Below are positions 8,190 to 16,993 of a DNA stretch of 53,510 nucleotides, piece after piece. Source of the stretch: Bryobacteraceae bacterium (GTDB lineage: Bacteria; Acidobacteriota; Terriglobia; Bryobacterales; Bryobacteraceae). Every line of letters starts with the position of its first letter. Position 1 is the stretch's first letter. The translations under genes were made by a program, and so were the position numbers. Under the pieces are notes generated by a model that was not told the origin of the DNA, searched no databases, and saw only the letters and a list, made by a program, of their open reading frames with translations. The stretch lies in NCBI GenBank assembly GCA_030041495.1, contig JASHNT010000050.1, positions 1 to 53,510 of the forward strand, given 5' to 3'.

Positions 8190-9137
8190 ATGTACGACCC
8201 GATCATGCGCGTCCTCACCGTGCTCGAAATCCTGCAAGCCCGGGAGCATGTCACTGGCCCGGAACTCGCCGAACGTCTCGAAGTCAATCCGCGCACGGTT
8301 CAGCGCTACATCGCCCGCCTCCAGGACCTCTCGATACCCGTCGAGTCCACTCGCGGCGTCGGCGGAGCCTACCGCCTCAAGCCCGGCTTTCGCTTGCCTC
8401 CCATGATGTTCACCGATGAAGAAGCCTTCGCTCTCGCGCTCGGCCTGCGAGCCTTGCGCTATCTCGGCCTTGCGGCATTTGCTCCGGCCACCGAAGGCGC
8501 GGCGGCCAAGCTGGGGCGCGTGCTTCCCGGTCCCCTCCGCGATAGCGCCAACGCAGTGGAAGAAATCGTCGCGATCGAGCCCGGCCCTTGGGTCATGTCC
8601 ACCTCCGCCGAGTCTCTGCTTCGGCTCTGCACCGCCATCCGCGCCCGTCACGCCGTCGCCTTCCATTACGCCTCGCATGACCGCAAGTCTTCGCATCGCG
8701 AACTTGAGCCCTACGGCATCGTACACATGGACGGCCGCTGGTACACCGTCGGCCGCTGCCGCATGCGCCAGGCGCTGAGAACATTTCGCCTCGATCGTGT
8801 TTCAAAGCTGGAAGTGATGGATTCCCCGTTCAAGCGTCCCTCCGGCTTCTCCGCCAAGGACTACTTGAATCGTTCCATGCCCTTCGCTCAGACCGGCTTC
8901 TCCATCCAAGTCTGGCTCGATCTGCCTATCGAAAAGTTGCGCTCCCATTTCGCGCTCTACCGCGTGAATATGGAGGCGGAATCCGGCGGCACCACCGTCA
9001 AGTGCGCGCGCGAAAATCTGGAGCCCTTCGCGGCCATGCTCTTGGGCCTCGGTTGCCCCATCACCGTCCGCCAGCCGCCGGAGCTGAGGGAGACCTTCGC
9101 GCGCCTCGCATCCCGCGCTTCAGCCGCTACAGCTTGA
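8190..9137 (+). CDS. YafY-type HTH/WYL transcriptional regulator
   Basis: A 315-residue protein with an N-terminal winged helix (about residues 5-60: R-V-L-T-V-L-E-I-L-Q, then the recognition segment V-N-P-R-T-V-Q-R-Y-I-A-R-L) and the G-G-A-Y-R-L wing. A central WYL domain (about 140-230) carries H-R-E-L-E-P-Y-G-I-V and R-W-Y-T-V-G-R-C-R; the W-Y-T here stands for the name-giving W-Y-L. A WCX-like C-terminal part is also present. WYL domains sense small molecules or nucleic-acid ligands. It is divergent from the DinB gene and overlaps the amidohydrolase gene tail-to-tail by 11 bp. It likely represses its own promoter and that of DinB. Confidence 0.9.
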   Translation: MYDPIMRVLTVLEILQAREHVTGPELAERLEVNPRTVQRYIARLQDLSIPVESTRGVGGAYRLKPGFRLPPMMFTDEEAFALALGLRALRYLGLAAFAPATEGAAAKLGRVLPGPLRDSANAVEEIVAIEPGPWVMSTSAESLLRLCTAIRARHAVAFHYASHDRKSSHRELEPYGIVHMDGRWYTVGRCRMRQALRTFRLDRVSKLEVMDSPFKRPSGFSAKDYLNRSMPFAQTGFSIQVWLDLPIEKLRSHFALYRVNMEAESGGTTVKCARENLEPFAAMLLGLGCPITVRQPPELRETFARLASRASAATA

Positions 9138-10164
9138 ACACCCGCTCCGCGTTCGACTGATACAGCATCTTCTTATCTGTGTCGCTAATCGGCAAGTTGT
9201 CCGTGACCGCCACTTCCTCCGGCACGAACTGGTAAGGATAATCCATCGCGTACATCACCCGGTCCACGCCCAGCACCGACTGCGCGTATAGTATCGGAGG
9301 CTCCCACGCCATCCCGCTCGTCGTCACCCAGAAATTCTGTTTCAGATACTCGCTCGGCTTGCGCTTCAGCTTCCCGATTGCCGGATACCTTCCGTTCGAC
9401 ACCATCCGCGCGTGCATGAAGTCGATCCGCGACATCCAGTACGGCAGCGCCTCGCCCAAATGCCCCAGCACCACTCCCAGCTTCGGAAACCGGTCGAACA
9501 CTCCGCTGACGATCATGCGCAGCGCGTGCAGCCCCGTCTCTACCGCGAATCCATAAATCGCTCCGTCCAGGCCCCGCTCCAAAAACGGCTCGATCATCCG
9601 CGCCGGAGGTGTATTCGGATGCAGATAAATCGGCACATCCAACGCTTCCGCCGCCTCGAAAATCGCCCAGAACCTCGAATCGTCCAGATACTCGCCGCGC
9701 GTGTGCGAATTGACAATCGCGCCCTTCAACCCGAGCCTCTTCACGCCGCGCTCGAGTTCCTTCGCGGCTTCCGCCGGATCTTGCGGAGCAATGGCCGCCA
9801 ATCCCGCGAACCGGTCCGGATGCCGCCCAATCGCGGCCGCTAAGGAATCGTTGAACTCCCGCGCCAGCCCCACCGCGGTCGCCGCGTCGAACACCTGCAC
9901 CCCCGGCGAGGTCAGCGAAAGAATCTGCTTCGCGATCCCCGTCGCGTCCATATCGGCGAGCCGCAGCTCGCCCAGATCCTGCATCCTCTCGCGCAATTTG
10001 GCGAGCGCCGGGGCGCTCAGGTAAAACCCCATCAGGCTCGCGAAACCGGGGTCGTTCTGTGATCCGCCGCCGCCGGTCGAGCCTTCCTCCAGCAGCCTGC
10101 GGTAGCGCTCAAACAACTCCGGAGGCGCATACGCCTCCTCGGTTGCGATCCTCAAATACGCCAC
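9127..10164 (-). CDS. amidohydrolase-2 / ACMSD-like decarboxylase family protein
   Basis: The 345 residues have the PF04909 layout shared with gamma-resorcylate and 2,3-dihydroxybenzoate decarboxylases. An N-terminal T-E-E-A-Y holds the Glu metal ligand, I-Y-L-H-P-N holds the central His, V-V-L-G-H-L-G-E-A-L-P-Y holds the base His, and V-M-Y-A-M-D-Y-P-Y-Q holds the C-terminal Asp. These positions fit non-oxidative aromatic acid decarboxylation or a related hydrolysis. The exact substrate cannot be read from sequence. The gene follows a secreted alpha/beta hydrolase gene by 4 bp, so the two probably form one transcript. Confidence 0.85.
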   Translation of the reverse strand: MAYLRIATEEAYAPPELFERYRRLLEEGSTGGGGSQNDPGFASLMGFYLSAPALAKLRERMQDLGELRLADMDATGIAKQILSLTSPGVQVFDAATAVGLAREFNDSLAAAIGRHPDRFAGLAAIAPQDPAEAAKELERGVKRLGLKGAIVNSHTRGEYLDDSRFWAIFEAAEALDVPIYLHPNTPPARMIEPFLERGLDGAIYGFAVETGLHALRMIVSGVFDRFPKLGVVLGHLGEALPYWMSRIDFMHARMVSNGRYPAIGKLKRKPSEYLKQNFWVTTSGMAWEPPILYAQSVLGVDRVMYAMDYPYQFVPEEVAVTDNLPISDTDKKMLYQSNAERVFKL

Positions 10165-10168
10165 GAAG

Positions 10169-11230
10169 TTATTTGACGCTCTTCATCCACTTGAGAATCG
10201 GCCCGCTGACACTGGTGTCCTTCGTGCCAATCGACTCAACTTCGGAAATGTGCGAGTGATCCTTGAACGTCAGATACGTCGGAGCCCGTCCCGCCTTGGT
10301 CAGCGCATCGCGGAATGTTTCCGCGAACGCGATCACGCTGGGCGGATCCAGCTCCGCGCTCGACACGATGAACGGCAGCTTGGAGTTCACCAGCCCCTGT
10401 AAATCCGATCGCGAGAGATTCGTGGCCTCCTCCACCTGTCCACGCCCGCGCGCTCCTCCACCGCGTGCTCCGGTTCCGCGCCCGGCGCCGCGTGCTCCCC
10501 CACCGCCCGGCCCACCGCCCCTTGCCGCCGGCGCAGCCGCTTGCCCGGTTTCCGGATCCTTGCACGGCTCGCCGAATCCGCCCTGCTGCTGCGGCGGAGT
10601 CGCCGGAAGAATGTTGAACCCCGGCGACGACATGAACACCGCGCCCTTCAGTCCCACTCCCTTCGGCCCGTACAAATCCGCATGGCCGATATAATTCGCT
10701 ACCGGCTGGTTGCCTGCCGACTGCGACCAGATGAACACCCGCTCCGGATTGCCCTTGTGGCTGGCGATGTTCGAGCGTACCCACTCCACCACCATTCCCA
10801 CCGCCTTCGCCGTTCCGTAATAATCGCCGGTGGTGTCCGGATGCCGCTGCATGTTCACGCCCACCATCCCGTTCTTCACCGCCCACAGCATGATGTTGTC
10901 GTAGAAAATGCCCTCGGGTCCGTTCGCTAGTTTATTTCCCGCGCCTCCGGAAACGTAGATCAGCACCGGCCGGTTGCCCCCGCCTTTCTCCGGCGCGAAC
11001 ACGTCCGCCACGTCCATCGCCTCCGGTCCGAACTTCACATCGCGGGTGATCGTAACGTCCTTATATGGCGGCTGCGGATGCAGCGGCAGATAAATCTTTG
11101 TCGTCTCCGGCACGCACACACCTCGCCCGATCGTCAGTAATTCTTTGGCGATGTTGGAAGGAACCTGCGCCTGGAGCGCGGCGGCGAAGGCGACGGCAGT
11201 GAGCGGCAACAGCGTGTGAATGAGTTTCAA
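10169..11230 (-). CDS. secreted alpha/beta hydrolase with a Gly/Arg-rich insert
   Basis: The frame extends up to 11308, but the best start is TTG at 11230: a GGAGGT lies four bases upstream and the product then opens with an ideal signal peptide (M-K-L-I-H-T-L-L-P-L, cleaved after A-L-Q-A). The hydrolase core includes the oxyanion region I-Y-V-S-G-G-A-G and the elbow I-W-S-Q-S-A-G-N, followed by candidate Asp (E-L-D-P-P) and His (D-H-S-H). About 35 residues of almost pure Gly, Arg and Ala (coded near 10440-10545) interrupt the fold between the elbow and the acid residue. The substrate is unknown. It shares a transcript with the downstream amidohydrolase gene. Confidence 0.8.
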   Translation of the reverse strand: MKLIHTLLPLTAVAFAAALQAQVPSNIAKELLTIGRGVCVPETTKIYLPLHPQPPYKDVTITRDVKFGPEAMDVADVFAPEKGGGNRPVLIYVSGGAGNKLANGPEGIFYDNIMLWAVKNGMVGVNMQRHPDTTGDYYGTAKAVGMVVEWVRSNIASHKGNPERVFIWSQSAGNQPVANYIGHADLYGPKGVGLKGAVFMSSPGFNILPATPPQQQGGFGEPCKDPETGQAAAPAARGGGPGGGGARGAGRGTGARGGGARGRGQVEEATNLSRSDLQGLVNSKLPFIVSSAELDPPSVIAFAETFRDALTKAGRAPTYLTFKDHSHISEVESIGTKDTSVSGPILKWMKSVK

Positions 11231-11288
11231 GAGCACCTCCAGCAGCATCCGAGTATATCGCAAGCGCCGTCCGCTGAAGGCTGATCGC

Positions 11289-11402
11289 TTATGGCTGCCC
11301 CGGTTCAACCTTTAGCACCGCGCCGAAAGTTTCATCCGTCAATAGGTAAATGTATCCCTCCGCGCCGGCGCGCAAGTCGCGCAACCTCTGGTTCAACGTA
11401 AC
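11289..11402 (-). pseudogene. 3' remnant of a PQQ-type soluble glucose/sorbosone dehydrogenase gene
   Basis: Directly after the hypF stop codon, and in the same frame, the minus strand reads T-L-N-Q-R-L-R-D-L-R-A-G, then G-Y-I-Y-L-L-T-D-E and finally G-A-V-L-K-V-E-P-G, ending at TAA (11289-11291). This matches the last blade of YliI-like glucose/sorbosone dehydrogenases (usual pattern R-x-R-D-V-R-x-G-P-D-G-x-L-Y-L-L-T-D-E). Only about 37 residues remain of a protein that normally has about 380. No start codon or signal peptide precedes it, so it is a fragment. Confidence 0.7.
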
Positions 11403-13664
11403 TCACTCGACTAACGCCGCCATCGCCGCTTGCCCCAAGCTGATTCCTCCATCATTCGGAGGCACCGCGGAATTGGTCCAGATGCGCAGCCGCTCCGGCT
11501 CCAGCCGCATCTTCACGTCCGCGAGCAATAGATCGTTCTGAAACACCCCGCCCGAAAGTGCCAGCGTGCTCGTGCCATTCGCCTCGGACAGCATCTCCAC
11601 CGCGTCGCATATTCCGTTCGCGACTCCGCGATGAAACGCCCTGGCGATCTCCGCGGCATCTCTTCCGCGAACCCGCGCCTCCACAACCGCAGCCAGCAGC
11701 GGACGAAAATCCAGCGTCTCTCCATCAACGGGGAAGGGAAGCGGCGCAGTCGTCGCGCCGCAACATCGCGCCAACTGCTCTAGCCAAATCGCCGCTTGCC
11801 CCTCGAAGGTAATCTCGCGAGTGAACCCCAGTAACGCCGCGCACGCATCGAACAGCCGTCCCATCGAGCTGGTCTCAAACGTCCGCACGCCACGCTCGAT
11901 CAATTGCCGCGCTCGTTGATACCGCTCCGGGAACTCAAACGGCGCGTTGCTCATCGAAGGCAGACCCTCCACCTGCGTCAAAAATCCCGCCGCGCACTGT
12001 ACCGGATACCTAGCCGCCGCATCCCCGCCTCCGAGCGTCGCCGTCCGCAAGTGCATCGCCCGCCGAAAACCCTCCCGCAAGCTGCCCACAAAGAACTCTC
12101 CGCCCCAGATCGACCCGTCATCGCCATAACCCGTGCCGTCAAAGCTCACCCCAACCACCCGTTCATCCCAAGCCTCCCGCTCCGCCAGCACTGACGCGAT
12201 ATGCGCCCGATGATGCTGCACGCCAAGCTTGCGCGCTCCCGGCAGCTCCATCGCCCGCAGCGTCGACGCGTACTGCGGATGCTGATCGTGCACCACCAGC
12301 AGTTTGTCCCAATCGACCTCATACATCGAAACCAGGTCGCGAATCGTCTCCTCGAACGCCTCCAGGGCCTGGTAATGCTCCAGGTCGCCGATGTGCTGGC
12401 TCACGAACGCCTGCCCATCCACCACCAGTGTGATCGTGTTCTTCAGATCCGCGCCCACCGCTAAAAGTGGCCGATTCACCGGCAGCATCGCAACCGCCCC
12501 CGGCGCATACCCTCGCGACCGCCTCAAAATCACCTGCCCGAACACTCCATCCCGAGCCACCGAATCGTCCACTCTCCGCGCAATCGGCCGTTCGCCGATC
12601 ACGAACGCATCCGCCAGCCCCGACAATTTCCGCACCGCGTCCGCGTCGTCATACGCGATCGGCTCGCTCGATCGGTTTGCGCTGGTCATCACCAACACCT
12701 CCGGCGCCCCCGCCTCAAACAACAAATGATGCAGCGGCGCATACGCCAGCATCACCCCCAATTCGCCATTGCCGGGAGCCACCCCGCGCAACTCCACTTT
12801 CGCCGGAGCCAGCACAATCGGCCGCGCCGCCGATTTGAACAGCGCCTCGGCATCCGGCGTCAGTTCCACCAACTCTCGTGCCGCGGCCACGCTCCTCACC
12901 ATCACCGCGAACGGCTTCTCTTTGCGGAATTTTCTTTCCCGCAAAGCCTCCACTGCCGCCTCATTGCGCGCATCGCACGCCAGATGATACCCGCCGATCC
13001 CTTTCAGCGCGACAATCCCGCCGTCCTTCAACAGCGCGACCGCCGCTTCGACGCTGGCCTCATCCCCGTGCGCACACGCATCGCCCGCCTCCAGCCGGTA
13101 ATGCGGCCCGCATTTCGGACACGCCACCGGCTGCGCATGAAACCGCCGGTCGCCCGGATGCGCATATTGCCCCGCGCACAACTGATCCATCGGCCACCAC
13201 TTCATCGTGGTGTGCGGCCGATCGTACGGCAGCCGCTCGATCACCGTATAGCGAGGCCCACAGTAGGTGCAGTTGATATATGGATAGTGAAAGCGCGCGT
13301 CGCGCGCATCGAATAATTCCCGCAGGCAGTCTTCACATACCGGCAAATCCGGCGAAATCCGCGCCGAAACATGCCCGTGATTCTCGCTCTCGCGAATCGT
13401 GAAGCTCTCGAACCCCGCGTGCTCTACAGCTCGAACTTCAATCGCCGTGATCCGCGCGACTTCGGGCGCGCCCGCCTCCAGCTCCCGAAGGAAAACCTCC
13501 AGCGCTGCTTCGGAGCCTTCCAGGTGAATCGCGACGCCCTCCGGCTCATTCAGCACCCACCCGTTGAGCCCATGCGCCCGCGCCAATCGGTACACGAACG
13601 GCCGGAACCCGACGCCTTGCACCACCCCTAGCACGCGGATCCTCCGCGCAGCGCTCATTGACAA
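11403..13664 (-). CDS. hypF: HypF, carbamoyltransferase for [NiFe]-hydrogenase cyanide ligand synthesis
   Basis: It has 753 residues, the family's normal length. Domains in order: acylphosphatase-like (1-92, with V-Q-G-V-G-F-R-P-F), zinc-finger region (about 110-186), YrdC-like (about 200-380) and a Kae1-like C-terminal part (V-G-V-S-F-D-G-T-G-Y-G, and L-S-G-G-V-F-Q-N). HypF converts carbamoyl phosphate to a carbamoyl adenylate and loads it on the C-terminal Cys of HypE. The zinc-finger Cys pairs are C110/C113, C132/C135 and C182/C185, but the third pair is D160/C163 where the family has Cys-x-x-Cys. Its start overlaps the end of the SIS gene by 10 bp. No hydrogenase subunit gene is in view. 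Confidence 0.95.
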   Translation of the reverse strand: MSMSAARRIRVLGVVQGVGFRPFVYRLARAHGLNGWVLNEPEGVAIHLEGSEAALEVFLRELEAGAPEVARITAIEVRAVEHAGFESFTIRESENHGHVSARISPDLPVCEDCLRELFDARDARFHYPYINCTYCGPRYTVIERLPYDRPHTTMKWWPMDQLCAGQYAHPGDRRFHAQPVACPKCGPHYRLEAGDACAHGDEASVEAAVALLKDGGIVALKGIGGYHLACDARNEAAVEALRERKFRKEKPFAVMVRSVAAARELVELTPDAEALFKSAARPIVLAPAKVELRGVAPGNGELGVMLAYAPLHHLLFEAGAPEVLVMTSANRSSEPIAYDDADAVRKLSGLADAFVIGERPIARRVDDSVARDGVFGQVILRRSRGYAPGAVAMLPVNRPLLAVGADLKNTITLVVDGQAFVSQHIGDLEHYQALEAFEETIRDLVSMYEVDWDKLLVVHDQHPQYASTLRAMELPGARKLGVQHHRAHIASVLAEREAWDERVVGVSFDGTGYGDDGSIWGGEFFVGSLREGFRRAMHLRTATLGGGDAAARYPVQCAAGFLTQVEGLPSMSNAPFEFPERYQRARQLIERGVRTFETSSMGRLFDACAALLGFTREITFEGQAAIWLEQLARCCGATTAPLPFPVDGETLDFRPLLAAVVEARVRGRDAAEIARAFHRGVANGICDAVEMLSEANGTSTLALSGGVFQNDLLLADVKMRLEPERLRIWTNSAVPPNDGGISLGQAAMAALVE

Positions 13665-14827
13665 AGCAACTCCAGCATCACGTGATACACGCTCGCCTGC
13701 ACTTCCTGAATTCTCGGGATGTAATCCGACCGCACCACCATCGGAAAATCCGCCAGTCCCCGCCGCACGATCTCGCCCCCGTCATAACCCAGCAGAGCCA
13801 CCGTCAGCAAACCACGCTTGCGAGCCTCCTCCAGCGCCATCGCGATGTTCTTCGACCCTCCGCTCGTCGAAATCCCGATCGCCACATCCTCCGCCCGCGC
13901 TTGCGCGATCAGTTGCCGCGAAAAAATCACCTCTGTGCCGATATCATTCGCCAGAGCCGTGATGTTGGCGGGCTCCAATGACAGCGAGACCGCCGGTATC
14001 GCGCGATACCCGGCCGGAGGCGCAACACAATCCAGCGCCCAATCGTTGGCGTCCGTAGCCGAGCCTCCGTTGCCGAACAAGATCAGCTTGCCTCCTCGCC
14101 TTAGCCGCTCGCCAATCGCCAGCACCGCATTCGCCATCTGCTCCGCCTGTTCCGCGGCCACTCGCTCCCGCAGCTTCGCGTCGTCATCCACCTTCATCCG
14201 GATCGACGCCGCAACCTCCTCGACAATCCCTCCCGTCTCCTGCTTTTCTTGCCCTAGAAACGGGTACAGGAATCCCGCATCGCCCACGTCCTGCCCCAGT
14301 TCCCGATGTTCGAAGAACACGTGCACCGTCTCCCACAACGTGTGGTACAGAATCTCGATCGTCTCCTGATGCACGAACGCATCTTGCACGCCCGTGTCGC
14401 AACAATACGATCCCCGCTCCCCCGGCAGCGCAAACGTCATCGCCCCGCGACCCTCTGCCGCATCAAGCGCTGCCTGCACCTCCGCATCGCCCTCCGGAGG
14501 CCCGAAACCCATCACCATGTCCTCCGGACGCAGAATCGCTTCCATCCACGGCCGGGAAGCGATCGATAGATCCAGCGCCGGCAGCGCACGCTTTCCCACG
14601 ATCACCGGATGCACGAACTCGACCGAGACATGCTGCGCGTCCGTCGCATACGGCCCGCGGCCGAACGCCAGCAGACGCCCGCCTTTGAGGAATCGCTCGG
14701 ACATTTCTTGGCACGCAGCCGCCAGCCTCGGGGCTTCCTTTGAGAAGAACCGCTCGCAGTGCCGGTTCCGCTTGAGCAGCGTTTCCGCCGCCCGCGCCGC
14801 CAATGCCGAAGCGCTTCCCGTCAACAT
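13655..14827 (-). CDS. tandem SIS-domain protein (phosphoheptose isomerase-like) inside the hyp operon
   Basis: The 390 residues form two GmhA-like SIS units. The second, about 200-390, is canonical (I-L-F-G-N-G-G-S-A-T-D-A, later I-S-T-S-G-G-S-K-N). The first, about 10-190, has a changed sugar-phosphate loop (L-A-F-G-R-G-P-Y-A-T-D-A) and A-F-V-H-Q-E-T-I-E, so it is probably non-catalytic or has another ligand. SIS domains bind or isomerise phosphosugars. The gene overlaps hypE by 7 bp and hypF by 10 bp, so it is made together with the HypE/HypF pair. A role in maturation is suggested only by that placement. Other possibilities are a heptose or lipopolysaccharide function or a regulatory sugar sensor. 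Confidence 0.85.
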   Translation of the reverse strand: MLTGSASALAARAAETLLKRNRHCERFFSKEAPRLAAACQEMSERFLKGGRLLAFGRGPYATDAQHVSVEFVHPVIVGKRALPALDLSIASRPWMEAILRPEDMVMGFGPPEGDAEVQAALDAAEGRGAMTFALPGERGSYCCDTGVQDAFVHQETIEILYHTLWETVHVFFEHRELGQDVGDAGFLYPFLGQEKQETGGIVEEVAASIRMKVDDDAKLRERVAAEQAEQMANAVLAIGERLRRGGKLILFGNGGSATDANDWALDCVAPPAGYRAIPAVSLSLEPANITALANDIGTEVIFSRQLIAQARAEDVAIGISTSGGSKNIAMALEEARKRGLLTVALLGYDGGEIVRRGLADFPMVVRSDYIPRIQEVQASVYHVMLELLCQ

Positions 14828-15858
14828 ATGCGGGGCAGGGGATCTCCCACCAGCATGTCGATCACGCGAGTCCCTCCATACCTCGTCGTTCCTAGCACCG
14901 TCGCCGCCGGCTGCTCTTCGATCCTTCCGATGATCGCCGCCTCGTGCCCGCCCGGCGTCTCGCGCAGCGCAGCCAGAGCCGCATCCGCAACTTCCGCCGC
15001 TACCACCGCCAGGAACTGCCCTTCATTCGCGATATGCAGCGGATCGAGCCCCAGCAGCTCACACGCTCCGCGCACGGCGTCGTTCACCGGAATCGCCTCT
15101 TCTTCCAGCACCACTCCCAGCCCGCAATCCCGAGCCAGCTCATTCAGCGACGTCGCCACTCCACCGCGCGTCGGATCGCGCATCCATCTTATGCTCGGCG
15201 CAGCGACTCGCGCGACAACCTCCACCAGCGGCAGTACGCTTCTCGTATCCGAGCACAAATCCGCTTCGAACTCCAATTCGCCTCGAGCCAGTAGAATGGT
15301 GATCCCGTGATCGCCCACCGGCCCGCTCAGCAGCACCTTGTCCCCCGGCCGTACCGACTTCGGCGTCAGCGCGATTCCCGGAATCGGCGCGCCCACTCCC
15401 GCCGTGGTGATGTACATGCGATCGGCCTTGCCGTTCTCGACCACCTTCGTATCGCCGCCGGCGATCGCCACCCCCGCCCGCTCCGCTGCCCGCGCCATCG
15501 CGCGAACCTCGGCCTCCAGGATCTCCGTCGGCAATCCGGATTCGAGCACATACGTCACCACCATAGCCTGCGCCCGCGCGCCCGCAACCGCCAGATCGTT
15601 CACGGTCCCGTTCACCGCCAGCTCTCCGATCGACCCTCCCGGAAACCGCAGCGGCTTCACGACGAAGCTATCGGTGGTGATCGCCACCCGCGTTCCATTC
15701 ACTTCCAGGCTCGCCGCATCCGTCAGAGCCTCATTCGCGATCCCCAGCAAAGGCGCGAACAATCCCTCCACAAGCCTGCGGCTGGCCTTCCCTCCGGCGC
15801 CATGCGCCATCTCGATCTGCGGATCGAAAAACTTGATCTTGGGAAGCGCGCTGGCCAT
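14821..15858 (-). CDS. hypE: HypE, hydrogenase maturation carbamoyl dehydratase
   Basis: The 345 residues have the PurM-like fold: N-terminal M-A-H-G-A-G-G-K, the ATP-binding I-A-G-G-D-T-K-V region, and V-L-L-S-G-P-V-G-D-H-G. The protein ends in P-R-I-C, whose Cys is the residue that carries the thiocarbamate and then the thiocyanate. HypE uses ATP to dehydrate the carbamoyl group supplied by HypF to cyanide and passes it to iron on the HypC-HypD complex. The gene starts 7 bp after hypD and overlaps the SIS gene. Confidence 0.96.
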   Translation of the reverse strand: MASALPKIKFFDPQIEMAHGAGGKASRRLVEGLFAPLLGIANEALTDAASLEVNGTRVAITTDSFVVKPLRFPGGSIGELAVNGTVNDLAVAGARAQAMVVTYVLESGLPTEILEAEVRAMARAAERAGVAIAGGDTKVVENGKADRMYITTAGVGAPIPGIALTPKSVRPGDKVLLSGPVGDHGITILLARGELEFEADLCSDTRSVLPLVEVVARVAAPSIRWMRDPTRGGVATSLNELARDCGLGVVLEEEAIPVNDAVRGACELLGLDPLHIANEGQFLAVVAAEVADAALAALRETPGGHEAAIIGRIEEQPAATVLGTTRYGGTRVIDMLVGDPLPRIC

Positions 15859-15865
15859 CTCGGAT

Positions 15866-16993
15866 CTACGCCGGCGTCAGCCCACTCAGTGCCGCTGCCT
15901 TGCGATGCTCGTAGTTGTAATACGCCGCGCAGGAGCCTTCCGAGGAAACCATCAGCGCGCCGATGGGATGCTCCGGCGTGCACTCATTGCCGAACAGCTT
16001 GCACTGCGCAGGCTTCAGCACGCCCTTCAGCACCTCGCCGCACTGCGCCGCCTTCGGATCGGTCACCCGCACTCCCGGCACCGAAAATCGCTTCTCCGCG
16101 TCCCACTCGGCGTAAGCCTCGCGAATCCGCAATGACGATTGCGAAATGAATCCCATCCCGCGCCACTCGAAATAAGGCCGCAGCTCGAACACCTCGCCAA
16201 TCGCCTTCAGCGCCGCTTTATTCCCTTCCCACGGCACTACTCGCGTGTACTGATTCTCCACCTTGGCTTCGCCTTGGCCAAGTTGCTTCAGCAGCATGGC
16301 GATGCCGCGCAAAATGTCCACCGGCTCGAATCCCGAAACCACAATCGGCTTGCCTTCGTTCTTCGCGATCCATTCATACGGCCGGCATCCGATCACGGTC
16401 GAAACGTGCCCCGGCCCGATAAACGCATCGATTCGCATATCCGGCGAATCCAGAATCGCCCGAATCGCCGGAATAATCGTCACGTGATTCGAAAATACCG
16501 AGAAATTCCGGATGCCTTCCTGCCTGGCCCGAATCAACGTCAACGCCGTCGAAGGAGCCGTGGTCTCGAACCCAATCGCGAAAAACATCACGTGCCGGTC
16601 CGGATTCTTTTCCGCCAGCTTCAGTGCATCCGCCGGCGAATACACGATCCGAATATCTTTTCCCCGGGCCTTATGCTGCAGCGGGCTCCCGTTCGCTCCC
16701 GGCACGCGCATCATGTCTCCGAACGCCGTGAAGATCACGCTGGGGTCGTCGGTCATCGAAAGCCCGTCGTCGATCCTGCCCATCGGAAGCACGCACACCG
16801 GGCACCCCGGGCCGTGCACCAGTTCGATGTTCGGCGGCAGCAGATCCTTGACGCCGAAGCGATAGATGGCGTGGGTGTGCCCGCCGCACACCTCCATGAA
16901 GCGGTAATGCCGCTCCGGATCCGCCAGCTTGCGGACTTCCTCCGAGGCCTTGGCAATCGCCTCCGGCGCCCGGAACTCGTCGACGAATTTCAC
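15866..16993 (-). CDS. hypD: HypD, iron-sulfur scaffold for Fe(CN)2CO assembly
   Basis: The 375 residues hold the conserved E-V-C-G-G-H-T-H block, the G-P-G-C-P-V-C-V-L-P motif that binds the nascent iron centre, and C-terminal cysteines (A-Q-C-G-E, A-Q-C-K-L-F-G-N-E-C, G-S-C-A-A-Y) for the [4Fe-4S] cluster. The start is GTG at 16993. HypD normally works with the small chaperone HypC, but no hypC lies upstream (16994-17171) or elsewhere in the window. It is the first gene of the hypD-hypE-SIS-hypF operon, and its promoter should lie in the 178 bp shared with the divergent ACT-like gene. Confidence 0.96.
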   Translation of the reverse strand: MKFVDEFRAPEAIAKASEEVRKLADPERHYRFMEVCGGHTHAIYRFGVKDLLPPNIELVHGPGCPVCVLPMGRIDDGLSMTDDPSVIFTAFGDMMRVPGANGSPLQHKARGKDIRIVYSPADALKLAEKNPDRHVMFFAIGFETTAPSTALTLIRARQEGIRNFSVFSNHVTIIPAIRAILDSPDMRIDAFIGPGHVSTVIGCRPYEWIAKNEGKPIVVSGFEPVDILRGIAMLLKQLGQGEAKVENQYTRVVPWEGNKAALKAIGEVFELRPYFEWRGMGFISQSSLRIREAYAEWDAEKRFSVPGVRVTDPKAAQCGEVLKGVLKPAQCKLFGNECTPEHPIGALMVSSEGSCAAYYNYEHRKAAALSGLTPA

